Of a DNA stretch of 64,000 nucleotides, positions 36,901-48,715 are shown one piece after another (position 1 is the first letter of the stretch; each line of letters begins with the position of its first letter). Source of the stretch: Torreya grandis (Eukaryota > Streptophyta > Pinopsida > Cupressales > Taxaceae); assembly GCA_037957365.1 (NCBI GenBank), contig JARHVA010000122.1:6291501-6355500 (forward strand). Direction: 5' to 3'. The position numbers and the translations under genes were made by a program. Under the pieces are notes generated by a model that had not been told where the DNA came from, made no database searches, and saw only the letters and a program-made list of their open reading frames with translations.

Positions 36901-38640
36901 GAGGGTTAGTCACTCCAAAACCCTCTAAGAAGCTTGATTTGAACCTAATGAGAGAGAAAGGAAAAATAAATAAATAAAATGGATATTTCAAGCTTGAAAA
37001 TTATAAGGATGACTTTTATAACTCCCCTGAGGTTCATCCCCTACCATTGGTCCATAACTGCAAGTATAGGGTTATACGAAATAGGCTAAGAAATAGCATT
37101 TAATGTTAGAACAAGGGTCTGTACAAATGATTAGGAGATCAAATTCAACATGATGGATATTGAGGAGATGAAAAAAGTGAATCATAGGCTACTTTCTCAT
37201 TTCACATGTGCGTGAGCACAAATTAGCATTTTTTGTCCTCTAGGCTAAAAAGGCCTAATTAAGCCTAATTAGGAGGACTAATTGACCTAAAAACACACTT
37301 TCATTGAGTGTAGAACCATGAAACTTGGAATATAGAATAATTAGTCAAAATGGTAATAAAAGGTCTCACTTAGTTTTTTAAATCTGTACATTCTCATACA
37401 CAAGTGGACTTGTGTAAAAATAGGGTTATAAGAGGACTAGGCCTAGTGAAGACTCTATAAGTAAAATGGGGTCTTGGTGAGAGATTAATGGTTCCAAATG
37501 GATTTTTTCCAGTATAATATGATGAAAATAGGACTCTCATGAAGAAAAATTTCACCAATTAATCTAAATCCAAATTTTGGCTATTTTGGCCAAATTAGGC
37601 CTAATGGGACAAAGAGGTCTTGTGACACCTAAGAAGGAAATTGATGATTGTAGATGATGTATCCATTTGGAATTCTTAAATATGATTTAAAAATTTCCTT
37701 GGGATGAAAATATAACTATCCAAGATATCTCATGATCAAAATCTTACCTTTTTCCACTTGTCAAGAAGGAGTTCAAGACCTAAAGATGCTTTTGAAGAGT
37801 TTCAACGCCACATGTGAGGAAGGTGCTCAGTTTAGGATGGACACATGTCCACATCAGTTACTTTATCTCCTTTTATACCTCATCCACATTAATTTTAACT
37901 GATTTCCAACTTTGGACACTTGTCTGTGTGCCTTTTCAAGTTCTCTTCTCTCTCTTCTTCCAAATTCTAGAAGTATGAGCCATCTTGGCTATTGTAAGGG
38001 AGACCACAACTAGTATGGTGAGGCCCTATTGGTATGAAATTGCATTTTTTATATTTAAAAATTGAATATAAGTCTAATTATAAGTTATGGAAATTTTTTC
38101 TAAGTATGAAAGTGATGTATAGGGGAGATAAGTGATGGTGTCACCCTTACTCCCTTTATCCTTCATGTTTAAGCAATAGTTCTAATTTTAACAGGTCATG
38201 TGAAGTGTATGGATTTTACTAGGTTATTATTCAAGTATTAAATTATCCCTATGGTGTGAAATTTTCCCATATATTATTTATTTTTTGGTTTTCTTACGTA
38301 TGCTACCTCCACATTGAAACACTATTTTAGGTTCCTTCAATGCATAGAATTAGTCTTGGAAAGCCTTGTTGCTTAGTAAGAGTGTGATAGTCTATGGGAT
38401 ATGTCATGGTGTATCACCTCTTTACTATAGTTTCTATTTCATGAAAACTCCTAACCCTTTTCCATGAATAGAATTATATTAGGTGATAATCACTTAAAGA
38501 TGAATCTAGGGAGTTATCCCTCATAATCTAGAGATTTATCTCTCTTATAAGTTCACCCACAACTTGAGAGATGATTCTATGTTGCATCAAATTGTAATAA
38601 CCTTATAGAGTATCCTAGGGTGCACAATTTGAATACAATA
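33945..38640 (+). repeat. Z 3' LTR (4696 bp)
   Basis: It starts TGTTGACC and ends GAATACAATA, a worn form of the 5' LTR end. It aligns to 26622-31423 throughout. The CT-rich/TATA block lies at about 37941-37975, where TATA has changed to TAGA. Confidence 0.9.
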
Positions 38641-39039
38641 GTCAATACCAAACTTTTCCTCATAGCTTCTAGCTATCAATTATAACCAAACATGGTACAA
38701 GTAGACCAATCGTAGCTCTAGGGAAGTCATCATTATACTCAATGCATTAATGCACCTATTGAGTTTTTGATCCTAAAGAATGCATCCTAAATACATAATG
38801 TTCTACCACATGTCCAAACACATGGCCTTATCCTTCCAGGAACACTAGGTCTCATTTTGTCTTCTACATCTTCTCTTTTCACTAATTCAACTAGGTACAA
38901 TGTCAGGTGTCTATTATACCTCCTCCTTTGCAAGGATTTTCCTATCATCTACAATATCTCAGCTAAAAACATGTGGTCAGTAGGATACCACTTCATACAC
39001 CCCTTCTTCATTATATTTGAAAACTATACTTGCTTCATT
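38641..39039 (-). other. X interior, unrecognised
   Basis: The first five bases are the right Z duplication. The rest should follow the pre-integrase motif of X, but I recognise no integrase. The plus-strand frame at 38857-39054 is incidental. Confidence 0.45.
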
Positions 39040-39520
39040 TTAAATCAAGCTTGAACATCAACTTTTGCTTTAAACGTCACCCTCTTATAGGGCTTGTTTC
39101 TAGCTAGCATCACATCAATTTGAGCAATCTTTGATGTTGTTAAATCTTCACATAGTTGATACAAGGAGACATAATATTCTCCTTTTTCCACCACTAGGGA
39201 TCCTTTGTAAATTATTCATTTACCATTCCCAAAGGTTCATAAATACCCTAACTCATCCATCCTCTTAATGGACATCAAATTATTCTTCAAAATAAGAGTA
39301 GGACACACATCCTTCAACATTTTAAATCTACCATCATGCAACCTAATCCTTATACCCCTCTTCTCACAATCTTTAATGGATGATCATCACCCATATAAAT
39401 AGACTCTCCACTACATAGTTGGTAACCCATGAACCAATCTCTATGTAGATATATGTGAAAAGATGCACCTAAGTTCAACACCCAGGTATTGTCACTCGAT
39501 CTACTCATATTAAGGTAAAA
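39040..39520 (-). pseudogene. X protease and pre-integrase remnant
   Basis: The minus-strand frame from about 39510 reads NTWVLNLGASFHIYLHRDWF, the Copia protease start with NLGAS in place of DSGAS, so the catalytic Asp is lost. It continues YMGDDHPLKIV and, after a frameshift, IRLHDGRFKMLKDV and KNNLMSIKRMDELGY. A pre-integrase piece with KGSLVVEKGEYYVSLYQL follows at about 39200-39140. This is the order after gag in Copia. The protease is dead by active-site change as well as by frame breaks. Confidence 0.82.
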
Positions 39521-39579
39521 AGCCTCATGTGTTTTTAATTTCTCTGAATCTACTGTGTTTGTAGCTAACTTTGTCTAGT

Positions 39580-39880
39580 ACAATTTTTTCAACTTCTTCC
39601 ATAACTATTTTATGGTCTTCTCCTCAATAACGTTAAATAGCACATAATCTTCAAGACATAGACAGATGGTGGAAACTACCTTTCTATCCATCTTACTCTA
39701 ATATTCATCTATCATACTAATGGTTTTTCTTGCAATACCCTTTAAGGATAGAGCTTGGTCATTTTTCATCAAGACATCCTCCACCGTTAGCTTCCATAAG
39801 GATAAATTTCTGCCATCAAACTTCTATACTTCAAATATGGTTACTCCTATCATTGTAGTAGCTCCCACTTGCACAAAGTT
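39580..39880 (-). pseudogene. X Gag remnant (Copia)
   Basis: Minus-strand pieces include NLSLWKLTVEDVLMKNDQAL, CLCLEDYVLFNVIEEKTIK and, after a stop, LWKKLKKLY. These match the Copia Gag consensus (F.LW...M...L, L.D.VL..V..E.TA...W..LE.LY). The remainder of gag up to the protease is shortened, about 60 codons where 100 or more would be usual. The plus-strand frame at 39720-39920 is its shadow. Confidence 0.77.
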
Positions 39881-39920
39881 ACCTAACTCAACAAAAAACA
39901 CTCACACAAGAGTTTTTTAA

Positions 39921-39940
39921 AGAGCTAGATTTCATACTAT
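39921..39940 (-). other. X primer binding site (worn tRNA-Met type)
   Basis: The minus strand reads TAGTATGAAATCTAGCTC, a diverged TGGTATCAGAGCTC, directly inside the LTR at 39942. Confidence 0.6.
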
Positions 39941-39941
39941 A

Positions 39942-40825
39942 TGTTAGGAAATAATATCATACTGTGCAATAAATTAAATGTGGAAAGAACAAGCTATAAA
40001 ATAAATGACAAAGAAGATAACATTAAACAAGTAGATAATGTGGAAACCTTGCTAAGTGGAAGGAAAAACCACAAGAAAATGGTAGTTGTATATTTTTATT
40101 AACTTCAAAATTAACCTCTCCAAAAATTCTCATCTTCAACACACTCTTATTCTTTTAATGATTCTCACAAGCATTCAAACTTTACAATCCTGCACACCCT
40201 ACACTTATTTTCCCAAGCTTACACTTGCTCTCAAGCTTACAAATACAAGGAGAGAAGAAAATATTGGATGGTAAAGAGGAGAGAGAAGAAATTGTGTCAT
40301 ACTCCCATGTGGATGCATAAGTGGGTACAATGTCTACTACTTGTGCTTAGTCCAAAACATAGTGGAAATACATTAGACAAAATCATCACCACCTCCATGT
40401 GATAATCTATCTTTTGTCCTCCACTTAATCACTAAAGACACAAGATGCTTAATCATCTCTTATCTTTATTTAAGCATTAAGATAGTAGAGCCTCCATATA
40501 ATTATGCCCCACATACCCACTTACTTACTTCACTCAGGAGATACACCCCACATGTTTCCCACTTGAAAAATAAAAATGCAGCACATGTGCTTAGTGGAGA
40601 AATATGCCCCATTTCTCTTTCCTATATTTCCAATAATAAAAGATACCCTACGAACCATGCCACATCACCTAAGAGCCACCTCATAGGTACAATCACTACT
40701 AACTCACACTACCACCTCATCAACATAGTCACCACCACCTCACCACTGTGAATAGTAATTATCACCTCATCACATGAATAGTGGCAATGAATAGTGTTTT
40801 TGAATAGTGACTTCACATCCTAATA
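39942..40825 (-). repeat. X 5' LTR (884 bp)
   Basis: It starts TGTTAGGAAAT on the plus strand and ends CCTAATA, where the other copy has CCTCACA. It aligns with 25043-25959. Confidence 0.85.
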
Positions 40826-41348
40826 ATTAGATGGTAGAACATGATCTTATTAGAATGTCTAGTTCTTAGGGGTGTGAGGGGTCTTGCCCCCCACTATGGT
40901 TATTATGGGGATCAGGGGGTAGAGACCTACTTGGAACCCCCTAATGGGGGTTTAGGGAAAATGCCCCTAAAGCAAAAATTTTGCGAAAAATGCATTGTAA
41001 AATATTATAATTTCATAATAAATCTAGACCATTCACTATTAGGTCACATATCTAATGGTAGAAATTATGTTGGTGTATTTTTTCTCTAATATGTAACCCT
41101 CCTTTGATATGAGGGCATGTTAATTAGGGTGGTGCATTGTGTGTGAGTGAAGAGGAAATTGTAGTGGATGTATTGCAAGTTTATCCCTTTATTTATTGGA
41201 CTAAATAAGAGAAGAACTGGTTATTTCTATGTGGATGTAGCCCATATTGGGTGATCCACATTCAATCTATGTCTCTCTTTTTGTGTTTTTTGCATTTTAT
41301 TTCCATCTTTATTTCATTAATATTGCATTGTGTTCTATATTCCTAACA
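40826..41348 (+). repeat. Y 3' LTR, right part
   Basis: It begins with the right copy of the X target duplication (ATTAG) and continues ATGGTAGAAC to the end TTCCTAACA. It is colinear with the Y 5' LTR. A GC hairpin is at 40874-40894 (GTGAGGGG with CCCCCCAC). The open frame at 40841-41089 lies wholly within it and is not a gene. Confidence 0.83.
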
Positions 41349-43860
41349 AAATATACCTAGTTGTAGGTCTTCTTAGACTATGTACAAATCTTCATAACAT
41401 GTTAAAACCCATTACAAAATTGTTGAATGTGTTTAATTTTAATTTGGGTCTTATAATACCTTTTCACATTATTTACAATTCACCTTAAGTGTTTAAGCTT
41501 ACCATCCAATCTTTTAGATCTCCAGAGTGAAAACTCGCTAGGTGACTGTCATAATAGAAAATGCCTCATTTATTTCAAATATACCTATCAATTATGTTGA
41601 TGAGATTATTCAAGGTGTTGTGGAGAGTTTTTTAAATCAAATTCCAATGTTTAATATACCTTCATGGTAATCAAAGTCACAACCTTCATGCTCTCTTCAT
41701 GCTCACTTTCTCAAGTTGTTAAGCATGCCAACGCCTAATGAAATCATAAAAGTTCATGAACCTACATTATTTGGGCTGAAAAAAGACCTAAAAATGGTTT
41801 GAACATTATTATAATGGTATATTAGACCTTCACACAAGTTTTCATCTCCAAACTCCACGTATAACTCCAAACATTGCTCAAATTAGCCTTTTTATGCCTC
41901 AAGAAGCCCTAATATGGATTTTGGGGTCCAAAATGAGTTTTAGACCTCACCTAAATCTATAGTTAGAATACTTGGAAATTTATAAATTTTTAAGACTTGT
42001 TAGAGTTTTAAAAACTCAAAAATACCTCATCAAACTCTCAAACAAAAATTCTTTCCAAAAGTGCTTGTTTGTTGCCCTGTAGGTGACATAGACCTGTGTT
42101 TTACCATTTTATCTCTCATCAGTGGGTGTAAAAATCTAAAACAACATATAAACATTCACTTTATGCACTTTTTAGTGTTATCCCACCTTGCATTTTCTCA
42201 TTTCTTCATGATTGTATGTCTATGTTTTGCCATTTTATTAAGTTTTATGAGGTATAAATACCTCATTATTATTTAATTATAACTTATATGAACCCATCCA
42301 ACTAATCCAACCTTTTTTGGTCATGATCAAGCACAAAAAATTTTAAGAACACCCCTTTCTAACTGCAACACTTGCATTCTATGCTAATTTCTTGCTTTAA
42401 GGTTCTTTACACGTGCCAAGTGATGGTTAAGGATAATGTGGGAGGACTATGCAGACCCACTAGAATCTTATATATCCACCCATTTTCATTGATAAGATTG
42501 CAAACATAGAAAAAAAACCATGCTTATGGGGTTTTAGGAGGGTTAAAGAGTAGCCAGTTTTATTAGTGATTGTTCATAGCGCACAAAGGCTCTTGATACA
42601 AAAAAATGCCATAAATCGAGAGGGAACATGTATCCCCTATAAAACCTACCATCACTAGTCCTAAGATTCATCCTCCTTCATAAACCATTGTTAAGAAAAC
42701 TACCCTTTTTTCTTTCAAGGAGCTTGATAGAGGAATGGATCATTTTTTTGACATTTTTGGACCTGCAACTCACTCCTAAGCATGGATATGACCTAAAAAG
42801 GATGTATGAACGTTAAAATAGCATATTAAAACCATTTTCCTTCCATTTCTTACAATATTCCTTCTTTTTACATTATAAAATGAGCAAAAGACACTTCAAA
42901 TAACTTTGTACAGACCAAATAAGTTGAAAATATGATATTTGGCATGTGTCCATGACCTAAAAATTCCATCTAAACCTTTATCAATTTTGAAAAAACTTGA
43001 AAATTACATGAGAAGTATATACTAATATAGGACCAAAATAATCAATTACCTTAATCTTGTCAAAATAACCTTGAACTTTGCTAAACACCTTATGAAGGAT
43101 CAAATAAATGACCATTGGTTAGTCAAGTTTGGGATCATGACCTCATATTTGGCTATGAAACCCTAGGAGACTTTTAACACTACTAGGACAACATCACACC
43201 TTACCATGACAAGACAAGATATTAGTTAGATAAACACCTTCAAGGCTATCAAAAAATTTAAATATGAGATAAATAACAAGTTTTAAATTAGACTCACCTA
43301 TGGTAGCCAAATTTGGCTAATAGTAACTTCAATACCTGGTGTATTTTTTATGTGTTTGGTGTGATTTTATAGCCTAATATGCTTCCCATATGTTTTAATT
43401 GAGTCTAATTTATAATATTTATATGTTTATTTGTGCTACCATATTACATTGGGGCCATGTTTATGATTGATGTTTCTTGTGATTTAGTTTATTTTGTCTC
43501 AAGTTATTGACCAATAAAAAAATTCTCAAATTTATGATGAAATATTTGATTTACACTTTTCCATTTGGATATAATTATTCATCTCCTTTGTTCATTTCTT
43601 AATCTTCATTGTTTTCAATTTGAATCTTATTGTGATTTTCTAAGGATTTTTGTCACTTATTTCTTTTCCTTGACTCCTCTTTCCAGACTTTCATCTAATT
43701 TTTTTTTTTTTAAAGTGATGTGCTTAGTTTTTCCACATGGAACTTTTTTACTACCACTTTATCCATTATTATTTTATGTCACATATTCTTTGTGTGTCCA
43801 TGATCAATATCATACATCCATCAGGGCAAGGCCCCTTATACATTATTTACACTACTATAT

Positions 43861-44028
43861 CTTATGACTACATGTGGAAAATTATTCTTGATGATATATT
43901 TCTTACATCTTATGCCCACATGGGAAAAAATATTCCTGATGTTATGTTTATTATATCTTGTGTCCACATGGGAAAAATCATTTTTGATGTTGTATTTTCT
44001 AAATAAAAGCTCTACATGGGGAAATTCT
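43861..44028. repeat. 48-bp tandem repeat, about 3.5 copies
   Basis: Units start at 43861, 43909, 43957 and 44005 (partial). Each carries CACATG(T/G)GG near its start and GATG(A/T)T(A/G)T further on. Because 48 is divisible by three, both strands stay open (43737-44006 plus, 43836-44039 minus) as 16-residue repeats, which explains these frames without a gene. Confidence 0.8.
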
Positions 44029-46183
44029 ATTGTATACACATGATTTCAATGTTACATAGTTATATATTACACATCAATTTTTATATGCTATATTACATAT
44101 AGTGCATGTAATCTATTTATTTTGAGGTATGAGTTTCACATGTTTAACCCACATCTCAAAAGGGGGGCATACATCCCAATCATGTTTCTAGGGTGTGTGC
44201 ATCACCATAACAAAGTTTTGGTAATTTAATTTATTTATTTTTTATATGTTTTCACCAAGATGATTACATTAGGATGTTAGTTGGTTCTATTTAGACTATT
44301 TCACAATGATGACTATAGTAGGATGTTATTTAGTTTATTTGGAGTAATGGCACATGGATTATATAATTATTTTTATTTATAGTTATATCACTAGGATGAA
44401 CACCATGATATTATTTAGATGTACTTGGAATTTTTCTTAGATTTTATTTAGCTTTACTTAAAATATCAATGAAGATTATACTCAAACTTTTGTTTAGGAA
44501 TTAATTTAGATTTTCATTTGTTTAACTATAGATTTGATTTTTAAAAAGGTGCATAGGGTTAAGAATATATAAATGAATAAGAAAAAGGATGATAAATAGA
44601 TCTATATCAGGTCAATTAATTTTCAAACTCATATAAAAAATATTATGAATGTATAATACTGAGATATGCAAAAAATAGAAAATATAACTATTGATTAATA
44701 CTTCAATAAATTGAAAACAAGAGTACTTAATTGGTTTACTATGAACATGAATATCTAGGATAGAATAAGCTAGAATTGGACTGGATTAGGATTCTATAAT
44801 AGTTGTCAGATTCTAGAATTTTACAATATATGGCCTTGAATACTTGCATTGGATCTAGATGGTTGTGTTAATATCAGTGTTTGAGTTAGATGTAGTATCT
44901 AATATGAAATAGTGACTAGATATATATTAAACAACTTAGATCCTTTTATTTTTTATATTTCCTTTCTTTTGGTGTGTACAAATCATATGCATAGGTTGTT
45001 GCCCTTTGTCAAATGATCAAACCCTAGCTTCCTCACCCTTAGAGTGACTATGGGAAAAATGGGTTAATGGGCATACTATGTCAAGTTTCCCTAAGTACCC
45101 CTCTACCAATGATCATTGCCTACATATAAAATACTTTTAATAAGGTCTCAAACTTATGTAGTTATCCCCTATGTGTTATCTTGTGTGTACATGAGGATGC
45201 AATGTGTGATAAGCAAGTACATAGAGTGACATAGCTTGTAACTTGGAAAATATGACTTGTGGGATGATACTTAAATAATTTATACCTATGGGGATATTTA
45301 TCCTATACTTGATATGTAAATATGGATGAATAGGGAAAATTTTCTCACTTTAATTCTTGATTGAGTGTTCTTGGTAAGTTGCCTTGTGAGTTCTCGATAT
45401 TTTTTAGGTGTTAACTAAATGAGGCTTCATCTTGTATATATACCAATCCATTTTTAAAAATATATCACACTAAAGCACTTAGTTAAATATTTATGATATT
45501 TTTCATTTGAAAAGTGGATTAATTTTGGGCACGAGATACTTAGTTTAAAAAGAGACACTTACGTGGATGTAGGCATATGGCTGGGACATAAGTATATGAG
45601 AAGCTAAAAAATAGGTACATGTCTAAAATTAGTAGAGAAGTATAATGATCAAGTTTTATATAATTTTAAATAGTATATAAGGCTTATTTATTATAATAAT
45701 AGTGGTTATACTAAGATATAAGTAGTTTGGCATAAAGAGATAGTGAACACAAGCCTTTCAGTAGCAGGACAATCTTAAAAATGAATAGTATAACCATGAT
45801 AGGTATTTGCCAAGTATATAAGACTAAGGTGGTATATGATTTGAATTTAGTGTATACATCCCCCCTTAATATAGTAATTAAATTTTATTTTAAATGAAAA
45901 TAAATGCATACCTGGGTGTGTATAACACACCTTTCTTTTACATGAGTCCAACTTGAGTGCTTTGTTAGTGACTAATCTGCAACCAAGAGTATGTTATAGT
46001 ATATAATCAGTGTATATAGTCTGGAATTAATATAATTTTAAATTCTTTAAAGTAAAGAGAGTAAGGTTAGGAGGACACCTATGTATTGATGCAACCATCT
46101 TGCCTTTTGGAAATTTGATTTGAAGATATGCTTAGTTATAAAGTATTGGAGATAAAATTAGGAAAATTTTGAAAACCTACAAG

Positions 46184-46186
<3 letters not shown>

Positions 46187-46278
<92 letters not shown>
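46187..46278. repeat. AT dinucleotide microsatellite (46 units)
   Basis: An uninterrupted (AT)46 run. It lies in otherwise non-repetitive AT-rich DNA and is likely length-variable. Confidence 0.98.
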
Positions 46279-46282
<4 letters not shown>

Positions 46283-48707
46283 GAGCACCATACTCCAACC
46301 TTGGAAAAAATGTGAGTTTCCAAATGGTCATTGAGCTCATCTCAATCATATAACCCAATCATGCTTATAACTTGGTGAGTGTGAGTGATCCAATCAAATA
46401 ACATTATATATTTGAAGAGCATGTGTGATTTAATCACTTCATTCTATAAATATGGTGAAGTTAGATTAATTAATCAAGTCTAAATTATAAGCTTGGTAAT
46501 ATTGAGCAATTTAATCACCTCAACCTTACCAAAATGTGAACCAATTACTACAATAGATTGGCTCAATAAAGTTTATAAAAGTTCATCTTATGTATGATAA
46601 TAGTCCATAATAATATTTTAAATCTAAAATTTGATTTTATTTTGTAATTTAAGGTGTTCTTTTACATGGTATATGCACCTCATATATGTCTCAAGCTGAA
46701 ACGTAGGTATAACAATGGCACCAAAGTATATAATGTTATGATAAATGTGTATCTAAATCATATAACTATGAAATTTTTCTAATTCAAAATATTGTAAGTT
46801 TGGAAGACATGTTCCATGAAATTCCTCTATGACATTCCCTCACTAATATACCCGTCTTTTGAGGTGAGGGGAAACAGAAACTAGTAGTTACCTTACCTCA
46901 AAAGGATAATATAACTATATAATTTGTGTATAGAGCATGTAACATATAGGAGTAGCATGTCTACATAGATATAGTAATGAGGTACATAGAATGTGATCAC
47001 ATCAATTCCTAAGATGCATGATGTAAATCATGGTAATGTCTAAAGAGTAATAATAAAATCTCAACAAGCAATCAAATACACACACAAGAACACTCAAAAG
47101 TAAAAAAAAGGCAATGGTCCAAGGATACCTCATAAAAAGGGCATATTAAAATGCCACATGATCGAAGGGACATGACTTAGTCAAATATACACAAATCATA
47201 GAGAGACATGTTTAAATGTCCACATATAAAAAACTATGACATGTTCAAAATGTCATACTAGGAAAACAAAGGCACAAGGGCTACAAACAATAGATTATAT
47301 TCAAATGCTCAAACCAAATAAGACAAGAAAAAACAAGGGAAGATTCTCAAAGAAGTACAAAAAGGTGAGAATGGAATCATAAGTAACCAACATAAGCATA
47401 TCATAGTAGTCCCTAGATATATGTGTTAGTAAAAAATATTAATTACATAGCATATCAAGTACACTACAAAAGAACTAAGCATGCATAAGTACATAAGCGT
47501 AATCAAGATAATGGAAAATGATCATAAAATAATTTAAATTGTGTATATCATGATAAAATAAGTGGATTCCCCAAATATACTAATGTCATGAATAGAGTTA
47601 AATTCCAACATCTATATGTGCATATACCATGTGCTTGGGTATGCATGTATCACACTCAAGATGCATGAAACATGTGTGTATATAGAAATAAATGATATGT
47701 TATCTACCAGCATGGAACCAACAACATAGATGCCAAGGAGATAATATGATATGGAAATGTTGAATATTTTTGTATTTTTGATTTTTTTATATTTTTTTGT
47801 ATTTTTGGAACATTTGAAAGGACTAATCAATTAATTATTTTTCATCAAAATGTGTAGGATCACTTGAGACATTTTTCAACCTTTGTTTATAGCGATGTAT
47901 TATCACATCCTAAATGTTTAAATGAACTTATATTTAATAATCTATTCATAGAGGAGGGTGACCATATCCATCATGGTGTATGCAAGTCTCCCTATCCCTA
48001 ACAGTAAAGGTGATACACATATTTGTAGTATTTAATGTTGCATTCAAATCGGTAGACCAATATTGTCCAAATTATAATGCCAAATTTGGTTCCCTATCTA
48101 ATACCCATATGATCATGGGGACTATGTGTGCTCTACATGTGATGGGTAGGTTTATGTACCCATAAGATTCTGACATCAGGCAGAGCATGCTAAGTCAGTT
48201 ATATTATGGCCCAATTGTTGAAAAAATTTGGTGTTACAAATTGTATTCCAATTACTAGGCCCCCAATTTTAAAGACATTTTGGTTAAGTACTTTTTAATG
48301 AAAAGTAGCACATGAGAGACATGACACAAAATATCATGACATAGAAGACCATGGTTTAAAATAATCAATTCATATGGAGTAAATAATCATGATACATGGA
48401 GAACTTGAGAATATAGGACTCATATATTAATGAAAGACATGGGGAAAGTGTATAAAATAGGGACAATTAAGGAGTGGTTCACTAGAATGTTGGAAAATAA
48501 TAAGTCAATCATGAATCCAACATTGGCCCATAGGAAGATATGTGCTTGACAATGAGGATCTAGCATAGAGAAAATATATGTGTAGTTAGGCTTGGGTCCT
48601 TAGGAATTTATTATAAATAACTTGACATGAGTCAATTATGTTAATGATCATTGGTGAGTCATATTGTTTTTATTTACTTATATAACTGAATGGTAGGGTA
48701 GACCAAT

Positions 48708-48715
48708 TATAAATA
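48708..48715 (+). promoter_or_regulatory. TATA-like box, possible G2 5' LTR promoter
   Basis: TATAAATA is followed by CCCCC about 1.2 kb upstream of the G2 gag frame. A promoter in the G2 5' LTR would lie in this zone. No LTR edge or primer site could be fixed, so this is tentative. Confidence 0.35.

Larger units (their letters stand above)
26622..38640 (+). mobile_element. Z: gag-only LTR retrotransposon with 4.7-4.8-kb LTRs
   Basis: Two LTRs (26622-31423 and 33945-38640) flank an interior of only 2521 bp. The interior has a primer site at its left edge and a Gag-like reading frame with a long C-terminal extension, and shows no protease, RT, RNase H or integrase. The LTRs match along their whole length, about 10-15% different by eye in the stretch compared. 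The pattern combines the large LTRs of LARD elements with the gag-only coding of TR-GAG elements. The LTR start (TGTTGAC), primer site, promoter-like block and Gag match G1, so a G1-type element is the likely source of enzymes. The insertion is inside X. Confidence 0.85.
25043..40825 (-). mobile_element. X: Ty1/Copia element without pol core, split by Z
   Basis: LTRs at 25043-25959 and 39942-40825 are alignable along their length, with minus-strand start TGTGAGGATG and end CCTAACA. On the minus strand a worn tRNA-Met primer site (39940-39921) is followed by gag, protease and pre-integrase remnants, then by Z (26622-38640), then 650 bases of unrecognised DNA and a polypurine tract. Without Z the interior is only about 1.96 kb, too short for integrase, RT and RNase H. 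X is therefore a deletion derivative. Confidence 0.83.
20459..41348 (+). mobile_element. Y: Ty1/Copia element, split by X
   Basis: The 5' LTR (20459-20989) is followed by a worn tRNA-Met primer site, then gag, protease, integrase, RT and RNase H in copia order, a polypurine tract at 25026, and the first six bases of the 3' LTR. X (25043-40825) is inserted there, and the 3' LTR resumes at 40826-41348. All coding domains carry stops and frameshifts. I could not confirm a target duplication: the flanks are ACTAT on the left and AAATA on the right. Confidence 0.85.
41349..48700. other. Long non-coding AT-rich tract
   Basis: I find no protein domain, RNA gene or paired LTR edge in these 7.3 kb. 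Features are a 48-bp tandem repeat at 43861-44028 and an AT microsatellite at 46187-46278. Open frames of 60-100 codons (42061, 43565, 43737, 47612, 47980) have no family resemblance and low-complexity or AT-driven composition. The right part may belong to the 5' LTR of G2, but I could not pair it with a 3' copy. Confidence 0.45.

Noticed and set aside
40841..41089. 82-codon frame with Gly-rich residues
   Set aside because: Lies entirely in the Y 3' LTR and is open only by chance of the GC island.
20454..41353. Target duplication for Y
   Set aside because: Flanks ACTAT and AAATA do not match well. The 5' LTR edge is worn, so I cannot claim a duplication.
43861..44028. Spaced repeats considered as a CRISPR-like array
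   Set aside because: The units are diverged and directly tandem with no unique spacers, and the context is a plant genome.
43565..44039. Possible small secreted or membrane protein (100-codon hydrophobic frame) and overlapping reverse frame
   Set aside because: Hydrophobic content follows from T-rich DNA, and the overlap comes from a 48-bp tandem repeat that keeps both strands open.
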